This document shows positions 8,422 through 16,416 of a stretch of 64,000 nucleotides of DNA, piece after piece (positions within the stretch are counted from its first letter, which is position 1; every line of letters begins with the position of its first letter). A program made the position numbers and the translations under genes. The notes beneath the pieces were generated by a model. It was not told the DNA's origin, made no database searches, and saw nothing but the letters and a program-made list of their open reading frames with translations. This DNA comes from Pseudarthrobacter sp. NBSH8 (GTDB taxonomy: Bacteria; Actinomycetota; Actinomycetes; Actinomycetales; Micrococcaceae), in NCBI RefSeq assembly GCF_014217545.1, contig NZ_CP043178.1, positions 3,968,001 to 4,032,000 on the forward strand. Direction: 5' to 3'.

Positions 8422-9741
8422 ATGAGCCAGACACTTCCGTCCGCCGGGCAGGGCACTGTTGCCCCGGCCGGGACGCCAAAGAAGGCAGCCCTCGCCAGCT
8501 TCCTGGGCAGCGCCGTCGAATACTACGATTTCTTCATTTTCGGTTCCGCCGCCGCCCTGATCTTCCCCACGGTGTTCTTCCCGGACGCCGGCGCCAACGC
8601 GGCCATTATGTCCTTCGCCACGTTCGGCTTCGCCTATGTGGCTCGGCCCGTGGGCGCAGTCATCCTGGGCCACTTCGGTGACCGGGTAGGCCGGCGGAAG
8701 GTTCTTATGTTCACGCTGCTGCTCATGGGCGCCTCGACGTTCCTGATCGGCTGCCTGCCCGACTTCAACACCGTGGGCTGGTGGGCTCCGGCCCTGCTGG
8801 TGCTGGCGCGGCTGTGCCAAGGTCTCTCCGCCGCCGGCGAGCAGGCCGGCGCATCGTCCATGACGCTGGAACACGCGCCGGACAACCGCCGTTCCTTCTT
8901 CACTTCCTGGACCCTCACCGGAACCCAGGGCGGCCAAATCCTCGCCGCCCTCGTCTTCATCCCCGTCCTGGCCCTCCCGGACGAGATCAAGTACGGCATC
9001 GGCTGGCGCGTTCCGTTCTGGCTCAGCGCCGTTGTTGTGATGGTTGCGTTCTTTATCCGGCGCACCCTGCACGAGCCCCCGGCGTTTGAGGAAGCCCAGA
9101 AGACGGCCCAGATCTCCAAGCTTCCCGTGGCCGATCTCCTCAAGGACCACTGGCGCGACGTGCTCCGCGTGGTTTGCTGTGCCTTCATCGCCGCCGTCTC
9201 CACCGTATTCGGCACGCTCGCCATCAGCTACGCCAAGACCGTCGCCGGCGTTGACGGGACCACCACGCTCTGGCTGGTGGTCGGCGCAAACCTGGTCGCC
9301 TTGGGAACCCAGCCACTGTTCGGCACGCTCGCGGACCGGATCGGCCGCAAGCCGGTCTTCATCTACGGAGCCGTGGCCAGCGCCATCCTGACGCCGGTGT
9401 TCCTGCTCAGCCTGGAGTCCGGCAGCATCCCGCTGATGTTCCTCGCAGCCATAGGCTTCTTCTCCTTCGGTTACGCGGCCTCCAACGCGGTCTGGCCGTC
9501 CTTCTACGCTGAGATGTTCAGCACCAAGGTCCGCTTCTCCGGCCTGGCGATCGGTACCCAGCTGGGCTTCCTGATGGCAGGTTTCGCCCCGGCGATCGTG
9601 GCAGCCATGGGCGGCATCAAGCCCGGCGGCTGGGTCCAGATCAGCATCTTCACCGCCGTCATCTGCAGCATCGCGGCCATCTCCGCCCTAACGGCCAAGG
9701 AGACGTTCAACGTCCCCACCAAGCAGCTCGGCCTGAAGTAA
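8422..9741 (+). CDS. MFS transporter, metabolite:H+ symporter type (shikimate/aromatic acid uptake)
   Basis: A 439-residue 12-helix permease. The N-terminal FLGSAVEYYDFFIFGSAAAL stretch is diagnostic of the metabolite:H+ symporter subfamily (ShiA, KgtP, ProP), and GHFGDRVGRRKVL is the MFS loop 2-3 motif, with a second copy LADRIGRKPVF between helices 8 and 9. Beside a shikimate dehydrogenase, dehydroshikimate dehydratase and IclR gene, shikimate, quinate or protocatechuate are the likely substrates. The chosen ATG follows an AAGGA site; longer in-frame readings add non-conserved sequence. A terminator follows at 9787. Confidence 0.88.
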   Translation: MSQTLPSAGQGTVAPAGTPKKAALASFLGSAVEYYDFFIFGSAAALIFPTVFFPDAGANAAIMSFATFGFAYVARPVGAVILGHFGDRVGRRKVLMFTLLLMGASTFLIGCLPDFNTVGWWAPALLVLARLCQGLSAAGEQAGASSMTLEHAPDNRRSFFTSWTLTGTQGGQILAALVFIPVLALPDEIKYGIGWRVPFWLSAVVVMVAFFIRRTLHEPPAFEEAQKTAQISKLPVADLLKDHWRDVLRVVCCAFIAAVSTVFGTLAISYAKTVAGVDGTTTLWLVVGANLVALGTQPLFGTLADRIGRKPVFIYGAVASAILTPVFLLSLESGSIPLMFLAAIGFFSFGYAASNAVWPSFYAEMFSTKVRFSGLAIGTQLGFLMAGFAPAIVAAMGGIKPGGWVQISIFTAVICSIAAISALTAKETFNVPTKQLGLK

Positions 9742-9786
9742 GGATCCTCGGCAAGCTGGCGTTCCTGCCCAGTTGCATACTGGAGA

Positions 9787-9818
9787 GCCCGGCGCGTCCC
9801 CAAGACACGCCGGGCTTT
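9787..9818 (+). terminator. Rho-independent terminator after the MFS gene
   Basis: An 11-bp stem with one mismatch pairs 9787-9797 with 9805-9815 and is followed by TTT. It lies 45 bases past the transporter stop and separates it from the convergent ligase gene. Confidence 0.8.
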
Positions 9819-9897
9819 CCCGTGTCCTCGGGGAGGCAATCGGGCAGGAGCGTACGACGGCGGGCGGCGGCTTCGGTGCCTTCTGCGAACCGGGCGC

Positions 9898-10974
9898 CTA
9901 CGGCCGGCCGGTGTCCAGGACCGAGGCAAGGTCGAAGCTGACCGGTTCCTCCAGCTGTTCGTAGGTGCATGATGCGGGGTCCCGGTCCGGCCGCCAGCGG
10001 TTGAACTGGGCAGTGTGGCGGAAACGCTCACCTTCCATATGGTCGTACCGAACCTCCGCCACCAGTTCGGGCCGGAGCGGCACAAAGGACAGGTCCTTGC
10101 CGGCGCTCCACCGGCTGCCTTCGGCGTTGCGTGGGGTCCGTTCGCCTTCCCCCTGCTTGGCCCACGCCCACGGGTGCCCGTCAAAGTCGGTGACCAGTTG
10201 CTGCAGTTCGGCAAAAAGCTCCTGGCGGCGCTTCATGGGGAAGGCACCGATCACGCCCACGCTGGCGAGACCGCCGTCGTCCTTGTACAGGCCCAGCAGC
10301 AGCGAGCCGATCGCGTCCGGTCCGCTCTTGTGCACGCGGTAGCCGGCCACCACACAATCAGCTGTGCGTTCGTGTTTGATCTTGAACATCACGCGCTTGT
10401 CCGGCTGGTAGCTGCCGTCCAGCGGCTTGGCCACAATCCCGTCCAGGCCCGCGCCTTCGAACTGCTGGAACCACTGTTCAGCGACAGCCTTGTCCTGGGT
10501 CGCCGCGGTGACGTGGACGGGAGCCTTGCTGCCCGCAAGCGCCTTTTCCAGCGCTGCCCGACGCTCGGCGAAGGGCCGGCCGGTGTAGTCGTCGCCGCCG
10601 AGAGCCAGCAGGTCAAAGGCTACGAACTTGGCCGGGGTCCGTTCGGCGAGAAGTTTCACGCGGCTGGCGGCGGGATGGATGCGCTGCTGCAGGGCGTCAA
10701 AATCCAGCCGGTCACCGGCTGCCCCCACCAAGACAATCTCGCCGTCCAGCACACAACGGGGCGGCAGGTTCTCCTTCAGGGCCTCCACAAGTTCAGGAAA
10801 ATACCTGGTCATGGGCTTTTCGTTGCGGCTGCCGATCTCCAGCTCATCCCCGTCGCGGAAAATGATGGACCGGAACCCGTCCCACTTGGGCTCATAGCTC
10901 AAGGGCCCGTCCGGTATCCCGCTGACGGCTTTGGCGAGCATGGGCGGAACGGGAGGCATCACGGGAAGTTGCAT
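9898..10974 (-). CDS. ligC: ATP-dependent DNA ligase (LigC-like)
   Basis: A 358-residue ATP-dependent ligase of the small actinobacterial LigC type. Motif I SYEPKWDGFR carries the adenylated Lys; motif III (FVAFDLLAL), motif IV (GLDGIVAKPL) and motif V (RVMFKIKHERTADCVV) follow. The C-terminal half is an OB fold. There are no polymerase or nuclease domains, unlike LigD. Such enzymes are thought to serve in repair of nicks or in NHEJ-independent base excision. The start is ambiguous: ATG at 10972-10974 gives the family-typical MQLPVMPP beginning, and ATG at 10981-10983 is three codons longer. Neither has a strong ribosome-binding site. Confidence 0.88.
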   Translation of the reverse strand: MQLPVMPPVPPMLAKAVSGIPDGPLSYEPKWDGFRSIIFRDGDELEIGSRNEKPMTRYFPELVEALKENLPPRCVLDGEIVLVGAAGDRLDFDALQQRIHPAASRVKLLAERTPAKFVAFDLLALGGDDYTGRPFAERRAALEKALAGSKAPVHVTAATQDKAVAEQWFQQFEGAGLDGIVAKPLDGSYQPDKRVMFKIKHERTADCVVAGYRVHKSGPDAIGSLLLGLYKDDGGLASVGVIGAFPMKRRQELFAELQQLVTDFDGHPWAWAKQGEGERTPRNAEGSRWSAGKDLSFVPLRPELVAEVRYDHMEGERFRHTAQFNRWRPDRDPASCTYEQLEEPVSFDLASVLDTGRP

Positions 10975-11213
10975 AGTGCCCATTGTTGTCCGGGAGACCC
11001 GCCGGCGGTAGGCCTGAACTGGCACAATGTCCATCTGAAGGCCCCGGTGGGGTTTGGCGCGTGGAGTTCTCCGAATCCATTGGTGCCGGCGGAAACGAAT
11101 CGATCGTGGAGAACTAACCGGCTCCTAACGTCGAGGAAACGCGGGCGCAACATAGCCCCGCCACACTGGAAGTGCCGGCAAGCGCAGGCACCAGCTCCAG
11201 CCAGGAGGCCCCC

Positions 11214-11450
11214 ATGTTGAAGGAAGCCAAAGCCCATGTAACAAGAGTCCGCGCCCTGGACCAGCTCCACCGCGGCGATGAAATCGAGGCCCGCCTCTCT
11301 GTTGGCCCCAGCTACGACGACGTGGTCATCCGCCGCGGCCTTGTCCAGGAGACAGCACCGGGAATCGGCGTTATCTGGATCATGGACCACCACACCGGCA
11401 TGCGGAAAGCAATCAATGCGGACGAATGCAGCGTCTGGCGGATTGCCTGA
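11214..11450 (+). CDS. conserved small hypothetical protein
   Basis: A 78-residue protein with a textbook AGGAGG site 8 bases before the ATG. It is rich in beta-forming and charged residues (HRGDEIEARLSVGPSYDDVVIRRG, GVIWIMDHHTGMRKAI), has no membrane segment or signal, and ends WRIA. I do not recognise a named family. It stands alone between the divergent ligase gene and the convergent MoaD-like gene. The ribosome-binding site and protein-like composition support its being real. Confidence 0.65.
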   Translation: MLKEAKAHVTRVRALDQLHRGDEIEARLSVGPSYDDVVIRRGLVQETAPGIGVIWIMDHHTGMRKAINADECSVWRIA

Positions 11451-11536
11451 CCGGACGCCGCCATTCCACACACCATCAGCACCACGACGCCGGGCGCAGT
11501 CAGTTCGGACTGCCCGCCGTTATGGAGCCGCCTGGC

Positions 11537-11824
11537 TTAACCTCCGGCCACCGACTGAATGACCAGGACCTCCTGCCCGGGCGACACCTCGGTTTCCAGG
11601 CCCTCGAGCCGGCGCACCTCGTCGCCGGCAACGTAAATATTCACGTACCGGCGAAGCGCTCCCGTTTCGTCCCGCAGCCTTCTGGCCAGCACCGGGTAAC
11701 CCCCGGTCACCATATCCAGCAGGCTTCCCACAGTCACCGTCCCGTCGGCGGGCGCAGTCAGGATGGACTGCCCGCCGGCCAGCGGCTGGAGAATGCTGGG
11801 TAGTACCACGCTGATGTCAGGCAC
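11537..11824 (-). CDS. MoaD/ThiS-family ubiquitin-like sulfur carrier
   Basis: A 95-residue ubiquitin-fold protein. The sequence runs from VPDISVVLPSILQPLAGG through RRYVNIYVAGDEVR to VLVIQSVAGG, and the terminal Gly-Gly is the residue pair that is adenylated and thiocarboxylated in this family. The GTG start at 11822-11824 overlaps the end of the BNR-repeat gene by 8 bases, so the two are co-translated. This pairing of a MoaD-like protein with a BNR-repeat protein occurs in other actinobacteria (from memory); the process served is unknown. No E1-like activator gene is in the window. Confidence 0.85.
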   Translation of the reverse strand: MPDISVVLPSILQPLAGGQSILTAPADGTVTVGSLLDMVTGGYPVLARRLRDETGALRRYVNIYVAGDEVRRLEGLETEVSPGQEVLVIQSVAGG

Positions 11825-12953
11825 CGCGGGCCGCCGCCGTGTCCGGAACTGCCAGTCCAGCCCCGGCAACCACGGCGGCGCGGACGCACAGGACGTCGGG
11901 GAGATGGCTGATAACTTCAGCAAACCTCTCCCCTTCATCCGCGCTGGCGTACACCGTCCCGCCACGGGTTCCAAAGTAGACGCCGGCCGGCTCGGATGAA
12001 TCCACGCCCGCGGCGTCACGGAGCACACTGTTGTACTCGAGCTCGGGCAGGCCCGTATCCAGGCGCTTCCAGGTGGCCCCGGCGTCGTCCGTCCGGTGCA
12101 CGGCAAGCTTTCCATCCGGCGGGATCCGCTCGCCGTCGGCCTTCAGCGGCACAACCCATGCGGTGCCCTCCCGCCGGGGGTGCGTCAGCATCACAAACCC
12201 GAAGTCGGCGGGAAGGCCGTCGGCGATGGAGTCCCAGTTTTCGCCGTTGTCATCCGTGCGGTAGACACCGTGATGGTTCTGCGCGTACAGTCGCCCCTCC
12301 ACCGCAGAATCCGCCGCGATCTTGTGGACGCACTGGCCGAACTCAGGATTGGGGTCCGGCATGAAGTAGGCCGAAATACCCTTGTTGCGGGGCTCCCAGG
12401 ACTCACCGCCGTCGAGCGAGCGGTACACACCGCCGGTGCTCATGGCGACGTGGACGTTGTCCCCGGCCGGATTCACCACGATGGAGTGCGCGGCGGCGCC
12501 GCCATAGCCCGCACCCCAGTCGCTGCGATGAGGGTGGTCCCAGAGCCCGCGGTTGAGCTCGAAATGCTCGCCGCCGTCGGTGGATTTCCAGACCGAGATC
12601 GGTTCGGCACCTGCCCATACCACCCCTGGCCGCGACTCTGCGTCCGGGTAGATCTGCCAGATGCGCTCCACTGCCGCGCCGGCGTCCTCGGGAAACGTGA
12701 TGGCACCCTGTTCGGGTTCGGTCCAGGTGGTGCCAAAGTCGTCGGAGTGGGCCACGGTGGGTCCCCAGTGCTCGGATCTGACGCCCACCATGATCCGGGT
12801 TCGGCCGTCCCGCGTGTCGATCCCGATGCTGGGGATTTCGCTCATCAGGAAATGCGGGCCGGAGAAGGACCATTGCTTCCGGTCCTGGCTGGTGGCCAGC
12901 CAGAGGCCTTTTTTGGTCCCGATCGCTAAGACAAAGTTCTCTGCGGTTGCCAT
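11817..12953 (-). CDS. BNR/Asp-box repeat protein (sialidase-like beta-propeller)
   Basis: A 378-residue protein without a signal peptide. Asp-box motifs recur along it: SDDFGTTW, STDGGEHF, SLDGGESW, TDDNGENW, TDDAGATW and SADEGERF. These mark a beta-propeller like those of sialidases and the VPS10/BNR group, but the sialidase catalytic residues are not evident. The start at 12951-12953 (MATAENFVLAIGTKKGLWLAT) is typical of the family. It is coupled to the MoaD-like gene downstream. The enzymatic activity, if any, is unknown; annotations as exo-alpha-sialidase should be treated with caution. Confidence 0.85.
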   Translation of the reverse strand: MATAENFVLAIGTKKGLWLATSQDRKQWSFSGPHFLMSEIPSIGIDTRDGRTRIMVGVRSEHWGPTVAHSDDFGTTWTEPEQGAITFPEDAGAAVERIWQIYPDAESRPGVVWAGAEPISVWKSTDGGEHFELNRGLWDHPHRSDWGAGYGGAAAHSIVVNPAGDNVHVAMSTGGVYRSLDGGESWEPRNKGISAYFMPDPNPEFGQCVHKIAADSAVEGRLYAQNHHGVYRTDDNGENWDSIADGLPADFGFVMLTHPRREGTAWVVPLKADGERIPPDGKLAVHRTDDAGATWKRLDTGLPELEYNSVLRDAAGVDSSEPAGVYFGTRGGTVYASADEGERFAEVISHLPDVLCVRAAVVAGAGLAVPDTAAARGA

Positions 12954-13070
12954 GCACCCCATGCAACCACCCCGGCCGGAGGGCCGCAACGCTTTTTCTT
13001 CGCTATGTGGACCGGTCCGGGTGTGTTGGTCGGGATGGTGGTCAGGGCTGTCCGTGCCGGCGGCGGTGCG

Positions 13071-13271
13071 TCAGTCGACGAATTCGGACTGCGTCTCGAT
13101 GAAATCCCAGTCGGCTTCGGTGAGGACAGCCACCGGGATACCCGGGCGCGGGCCCCCGGCTTCGGCAATGCCCTGCAGCACCGGTAACGGCAGTTCCGCC
13201 GCACGGAGGTTTTCCCGCAGCCATTCCTTGGTTTGCAGATTCAGATCCAGCCACCACATGTAGATTTCCAT
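13071..13271 (-). CDS. conserved small hypothetical protein
   Basis: A 66-residue cytoplasmic protein, MEIYMWWLDLNLQTKEWLREN and onward, ending FIETQSEFVD. The sequence LDLNLQTKEWLRENLRAAELP looks like an amphipathic helix and PRPGIPVAVLTEADWDFIE an alpha/beta segment. A weak AAGG site lies 13 bases upstream of the ATG at 13269-13271. No family recognised. It is a single gene between the BNR gene and the surface protein. Confidence 0.6.
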   Translation of the reverse strand: MEIYMWWLDLNLQTKEWLRENLRAAELPLPVLQGIAEAGGPRPGIPVAVLTEADWDFIETQSEFVD

Positions 13272-13543
13272 GCCGGTCACGCACCTTTCGTATGCTTCAA
13301 CGTTAGGCGCCGCCCTGTCCACGTTCAAGGGTGGCACCACTCCGGTAGCAGGCTCCCGTTTGCGCGTACATGCAGGTAACGCCGCAGGTCAATGGGACAA
13401 AAAGACGAGTACACGGTACCCGCGACTGCCTCTTGGGGCCGCCCTAGCCTGAAATGACAAGCAAGCTGACCGTGCTGCTGCGGCGCTTGGGGTCACCGCT
13501 ACCCGTTCATCATGATCCGCTCAAACAATCTGGGGAGTTAACA

Positions 13544-14245
13544 ATGAACAGCACTTTTGCAACACTGGGGGTCTTGGGGCTGGGGCTAGGGCTGATCAGT
13601 CTGTCAGCACCAGCCATGGCTGCCGCTGACAAGGTCATCGTGTGCCACGACGGCGCACAAACCGGAACGGGCTGGAGCGCAATTCAATTTAGCGTGAATG
13701 GCCTGAACGGCCACGACGGGCATCCCGCCGACATCATTCCGCCGAACTCGTCCATACCAGGGGGGCTGAACTGGACGAACGCCGGAAAGATAACCTACAT
13801 CGCCAACTGTGCCCCGCTGCCTCCGGGTGAGGAACCTCCGGTCTATCCGCCGGTGGACCCACCCGCCGTCGTGGTCGTTCCTCCGGTCGTGGTGGTCGAC
13901 CCACCCGCCGTCGTGGTCGACCCTCCCGCCGTCGTGGTCGACCCTCCCGCCGTCGTGGTGGACCCACCCGCCGTCGTGGTGGACCCACCCGCCCTGGTTG
14001 AAACTCCTGTGGCGGAGTCGGCGGTCGTTGTCCAGACGCCGGTCACCTCGCTGACCCCCGCCTCGCAGACCCCGGCCGCCGGGGCAACGGCCGCCAGCCA
14101 GGGCACCAACCAGGGCTTCAACGCGCAGACCGCAGTGGGCGGAGCTGTGAATGCTCCTGCCTGGCTCGTGGGTCTGGGCATGATGCTCGGCGCCGGCGCA
14201 CTGGTGGCCGTACGCCGCAGGTCCCTGGAGCCAAAGGCAGACTAG
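13544..14245 (+). CDS. secreted proline-rich repeat surface protein, putative sortase substrate
   Basis: A 233-residue exported protein. Residues 1-28 are a signal peptide ending ...SAPAMAAA; about 29-100 form a small globular part (VIVCHDGAQTGTGWSAIQFSVNG); about 101-152 are a stalk of seven imperfect PPAVVVD repeats; then come a Thr/Ala/Gln-rich segment, a hydrophobic helix (WLVGLGMMLGAGALVAV) and the basic tail RRRSLEPKAD. This is the layout of a sortase-anchored protein, but no LPXTG is present. NAQTA, about 10 residues before the helix, is the nearest candidate signal. A GGGGAG site precedes the ATG. A sortase gene follows, beyond a terminator. Confidence 0.8.
   Translation: MNSTFATLGVLGLGLGLISLSAPAMAAADKVIVCHDGAQTGTGWSAIQFSVNGLNGHDGHPADIIPPNSSIPGGLNWTNAGKITYIANCAPLPPGEEPPVYPPVDPPAVVVVPPVVVVDPPAVVVDPPAVVVDPPAVVVDPPAVVVDPPALVETPVAESAVVVQTPVTSLTPASQTPAAGATAASQGTNQGFNAQTAVGGAVNAPAWLVGLGMMLGAGALVAVRRRSLEPKAD
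13855..13998 (+). repeat. 21-base in-frame tandem repeat coding PPAVVVD
   Basis: About seven imperfect copies of a 21-base unit (GACCCACCCGCCGTCGTGGT plus one base) encode the proline/valine stalk of the surface protein. Units differ mainly at ACC/CTC and GTC/GTG, so the array is slightly diverged; copy number may vary between strains. Confidence 0.9.
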
Positions 14246-14278
14246 GCCGCAGCTCGGGCCGGGCCGAGCGGACAAGCA

Positions 14279-14311
14279 GGGCGCCCCGCCAACTCAAGGC
14301 GGGGCGCCCTT
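14279..14311 (+). terminator. Rho-independent terminator between surface protein and sortase
   Basis: A perfect 12-bp GC stem (14279-14290 with 14298-14309) with a 7-base loop, followed by TT. It separates the surface protein from the sortase, so the sortase needs read-through or its own promoter in the 40 bases before its GTG. Confidence 0.75.
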
Positions 14312-14347
14312 CCTGTAGGCACACTTTCCAATAGCTTAAGGAGCATC

Positions 14348-15082
14348 GTGGCAAAGCTAAGCGGACGGCACGAGGTACCGAAACGGCTCCGGGGCTGGAA
14401 CCGCGGAGACATCGCCATCCTGGCCTGCGGCGTCCTGGGCTTCCTCTCCTTCACGTTCGGTGGCCCGCTGCTGGACCAGCAGGGGGCCGCAACGCCGGGA
14501 ACAAGCCCTGCAGCATACTCTTCCGGAACGTCGTCGATCCAACTGCCGTTGCCCCTGGCCGCACCGGATCTTCCGGCCGCACCGGCTGCATCCGTGCCAG
14601 CTGCAGTGGCGCCCGTGGCCAACGGGCCGGTCCTCCCGAAGGCTTCGGCCCCGCAGCGGATTGTCTATCCGAAAGCTGCGATGGACACGGCCGTGCATCC
14701 GCTGGCACCGGACAGCACCGCCATCGAGAGCCAGACAATCGTGCCGCCGACCACCATGGACGGGTATTGGCTGACACCGTTCGGGACTCCCGGCAACGGG
14801 TCGGGCAACACCACATACATCATCGGGCACAGCTGGGAGGGCCGGGACGCCCCGTTCAACCACCTCAGCTCCGCTGCCGTCGTTGGCGACACGTTCGAGG
14901 TCGTCACCGCTACCGGCACTATCCCCTACCGCGTGGACAGCGTCACCACCTACCTCAAGGACAGCCTTAAGGACAGCCCCATCTGGGACATGGTCCCCAG
15001 CCGCGTGGTCCTGATCAGCTGTTACACGGAAGACCCGTGGGGGAAAAACGTTGTGGTCACGGCATCGCCCGCTGCCAGCTGA
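14348..15082 (+). CDS. class F-like sortase with non-canonical active site
   Basis: A 244-residue membrane-anchored transpeptidase. One hydrophobic segment at about residues 22-40 is followed by an Ala/Pro-rich linker and the sortase barrel from about residue 105. The catalytic His is H161 in IIGHSWEG and the catalytic Cys is C225 in VVLISCYTEDPWGKNVVV. The Arg that usually follows the Cys (as in SYRDNVVV) is missing; K233 is the only nearby basic residue. GTG start at 14348-14350 behind AAGGAG. It lies directly after a surface protein with a sortase-style C-terminus, its probable substrate. Confidence 0.85.
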   Translation: MAKLSGRHEVPKRLRGWNRGDIAILACGVLGFLSFTFGGPLLDQQGAATPGTSPAAYSSGTSSIQLPLPLAAPDLPAAPAASVPAAVAPVANGPVLPKASAPQRIVYPKAAMDTAVHPLAPDSTAIESQTIVPPTTMDGYWLTPFGTPGNGSGNTTYIIGHSWEGRDAPFNHLSSAAVVGDTFEVVTATGTIPYRVDSVTTYLKDSLKDSPIWDMVPSRVVLISCYTEDPWGKNVVVTASPAAS

Positions 15083-15152
15083 CACATTCAAATTGTCGCG
15101 TCCACTCGCCGACGCCCTGTTCAAGTGGCTCCCGGCGGCACAGAATGGCCTT

Positions 15153-15671
15153 ATGAATCCAGAACGTTTCAGTGGCCCGCCTCCACTCTTGGTCGGCCTG
15201 TTGCCCGATCAGCATCCGGAGGTTCTGAAGACCGCAACATCCCTCGCAGCCAGACTGTCGGCGCCGTTGCTGTGTGCCTATGTTGACGAGGCCAGCTACC
15301 TTGTGGAATGGGATCCAACCAGATCCGCGCACCGGCTGTCGCTCCACCCGGACAAGGACGACGACGATATCCGCACGATCACCTCCGGTCTCAGGTCGGT
15401 GGTGGAGCGAGCCGTGGCCGACGCCGCGACGTCGGGGGCCACCGTGGATTGGACCCTGCGGACCTTGGCGGGGGATCCGGCCCGCGCACTGGCGCGTCTC
15501 GCCGCGGAAAGCAACTCCCCCATGATCGTCGTGGGAACATCGGAGCGGGGCCTGACCCACCGGATCTCCGAACTGCTCAACGGGTCAGTCGGGCTCTGGC
15601 TGACGCATCATCAAAGCCGGCCTGTACTGGTGGTTCCCTATCGGATGCCGGCGCATCAGGACGATGCGTAA
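15153..15671 (+). CDS. universal stress protein family protein
   Basis: A 172-residue single-domain Usp protein. It has the usual first strand (PPLLVGLLPDQHPEVLKTA), the LSAPLLCAYVDE second strand, and a C-terminal nucleotide-binding stretch, PMIVVGTSERGLTHRISELLNGSVGLWLTHHQSRPVLVVP. That segment matches the G-2X-G-9X-G(S/T) ATP motif of UspA proteins with slight deviation. The ATG at 15153 is preferred over longer frames that overlap the sortase end. Usp proteins bind nucleotides under stress and growth arrest; the specific role cannot be told. Confidence 0.82.
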   Translation: MNPERFSGPPPLLVGLLPDQHPEVLKTATSLAARLSAPLLCAYVDEASYLVEWDPTRSAHRLSLHPDKDDDDIRTITSGLRSVVERAVADAATSGATVDWTLRTLAGDPARALARLAAESNSPMIVVGTSERGLTHRISELLNGSVGLWLTHHQSRPVLVVPYRMPAHQDDA

Positions 15672-15739
15672 GCCGGGAGCCTGAACCGGCACCTGAAGCC
15701 GCTGTGCGACCCCTCCGGGGAGAACCTCGGGGGACCGAA

Positions 15740-15896
15740 ATAATAAAGCGAAAGTAGTTATTCGAGGTGGTAGCGGACGGCAGCACTGGCACGTAAGCTG
15801 GTTCAAGCAGAGGGGTCTGGCCGCAGCGGCTGGTGAATCTGCCCAAATGCTGCTCCGGAGTGCGTATCCCCCAATAACGCACTCCGGAGCTTTTTT
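15740..15896 (+). ncRNA. possible small RNA or structured 3' leader ending in a strong terminator
   Basis: The stretch has no credible reading frame but several short hairpins (for example CAGA-GGGG-TCTG near 15811 and GCCGC-A-GCGGC near 15823) and ends at the perfect terminator at 15852. The distance of about 180 bases from the Usp stop is long for a simple 3' end. The loop of the terminator contains CCCCC. No known RNA family recognised with confidence, and no promoter is obvious. Confidence 0.3.
15852..15896 (+). terminator. strong Rho-independent terminator
   Basis: A perfect 14-bp stem (15852-15865 with 15877-15890), an 11-base loop and six T residues. It ends transcription from the Usp gene or from a short RNA and insulates the copper genes downstream. 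Confidence 0.92.
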
Positions 15897-15952
15897 GTGC
15901 CCTTATATACGGCAACGCCGACCCCGGGTTCGTGTCGCGCACCTCCGACTCA

Positions 15953-15995
15953 GATACCCCCAGGGGGTACTTGCTATATACCCCCACCAGGTATA
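15953..15995 (+). promoter_or_regulatory. two CsoR-type copper operators
   Basis: GATACCCCCAGGGGGTAC (15953-15970) is a near-perfect palindrome of the GTAC/GATACCCC type bound by CsoR. A second, weaker copy, TATACCCCCACCAGGTATA, lies at 15977-15995. Both sit immediately before the csoR ATG (16006) and would overlap a TATA-rich -10. This is the classical autoregulated copper-responsive arrangement. Site identity is inferred from the motif. Confidence 0.8.
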
Positions 15996-16005
15996 AGTTG
16001 GCAGC

Positions 16006-16353
16006 ATGGAACCTTCCCAGGAAACCTTGAGCCCACCCTCCGGCACTGACCCGGCGCCTCCGCATGGTTACACCGCGAACAAAGACGCCTACCTTCGCCG
16101 GCTCAAGCGAATCGAGGGCCAGGTCCGCGGCATCGCCCGGATGGTGGATGAGGACAAGTACTGCATCGACATCCTGACCCAGGTCTCCGCGGTCACCAAG
16201 GCCCTGCACGCCGTGAGCCTGGGACTCGTGGAAGAGCACATCGGCCACTGCGTGGTGGGCGCCGCCGGGGAACCCGATCCTGCCCTTCGCGCTGAAGCCA
16301 TCGACATCAAAGTCAAGGAGGCTGCAGAGGCTATCGGCCGCCTTCTCCGCTGA
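16006..16353 (+). CDS. csoR: copper-sensing transcriptional repressor CsoR
   Basis: A 115-residue all-helical repressor of the CsoR/RcnR family. The Cu(I) ligands C53 (DKYCIDIL), H78 (EEHIG) and C82 (HCVVG) have the 25- and 4-residue spacing of mycobacterial CsoR, so copper rather than nickel or formaldehyde is the expected signal. The DNA-contact helix YLRRLKRIEGQVRGIARM is present. Cu(I) binding releases it from the two GC-box palindromes just upstream, derepressing itself and probably copZ-copA, which follow on the same strand with short gaps. Confidence 0.95.
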   Translation: MEPSQETLSPPSGTDPAPPHGYTANKDAYLRRLKRIEGQVRGIARMVDEDKYCIDILTQVSAVTKALHAVSLGLVEEHIGHCVVGAAGEPDPALRAEAIDIKVKEAAEAIGRLLR

Positions 16354-16416
16354 CCACCGCCACTGACCACCCATTCACAGCCGGCCACCGCCGGTCCCCG
16401 TCAAAGGATCCCGCAA

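Noticed and set aside
11817..12953. Sialidase
   Set aside because: Asp-box repeats alone do not define activity; the catalytic Arg triad and FRIP motif are not evident, and the protein has no signal peptide.
13855..13998. CRISPR array
   Set aside because: The repeats are contiguous, in frame and without spacers. They encode a protein stalk.
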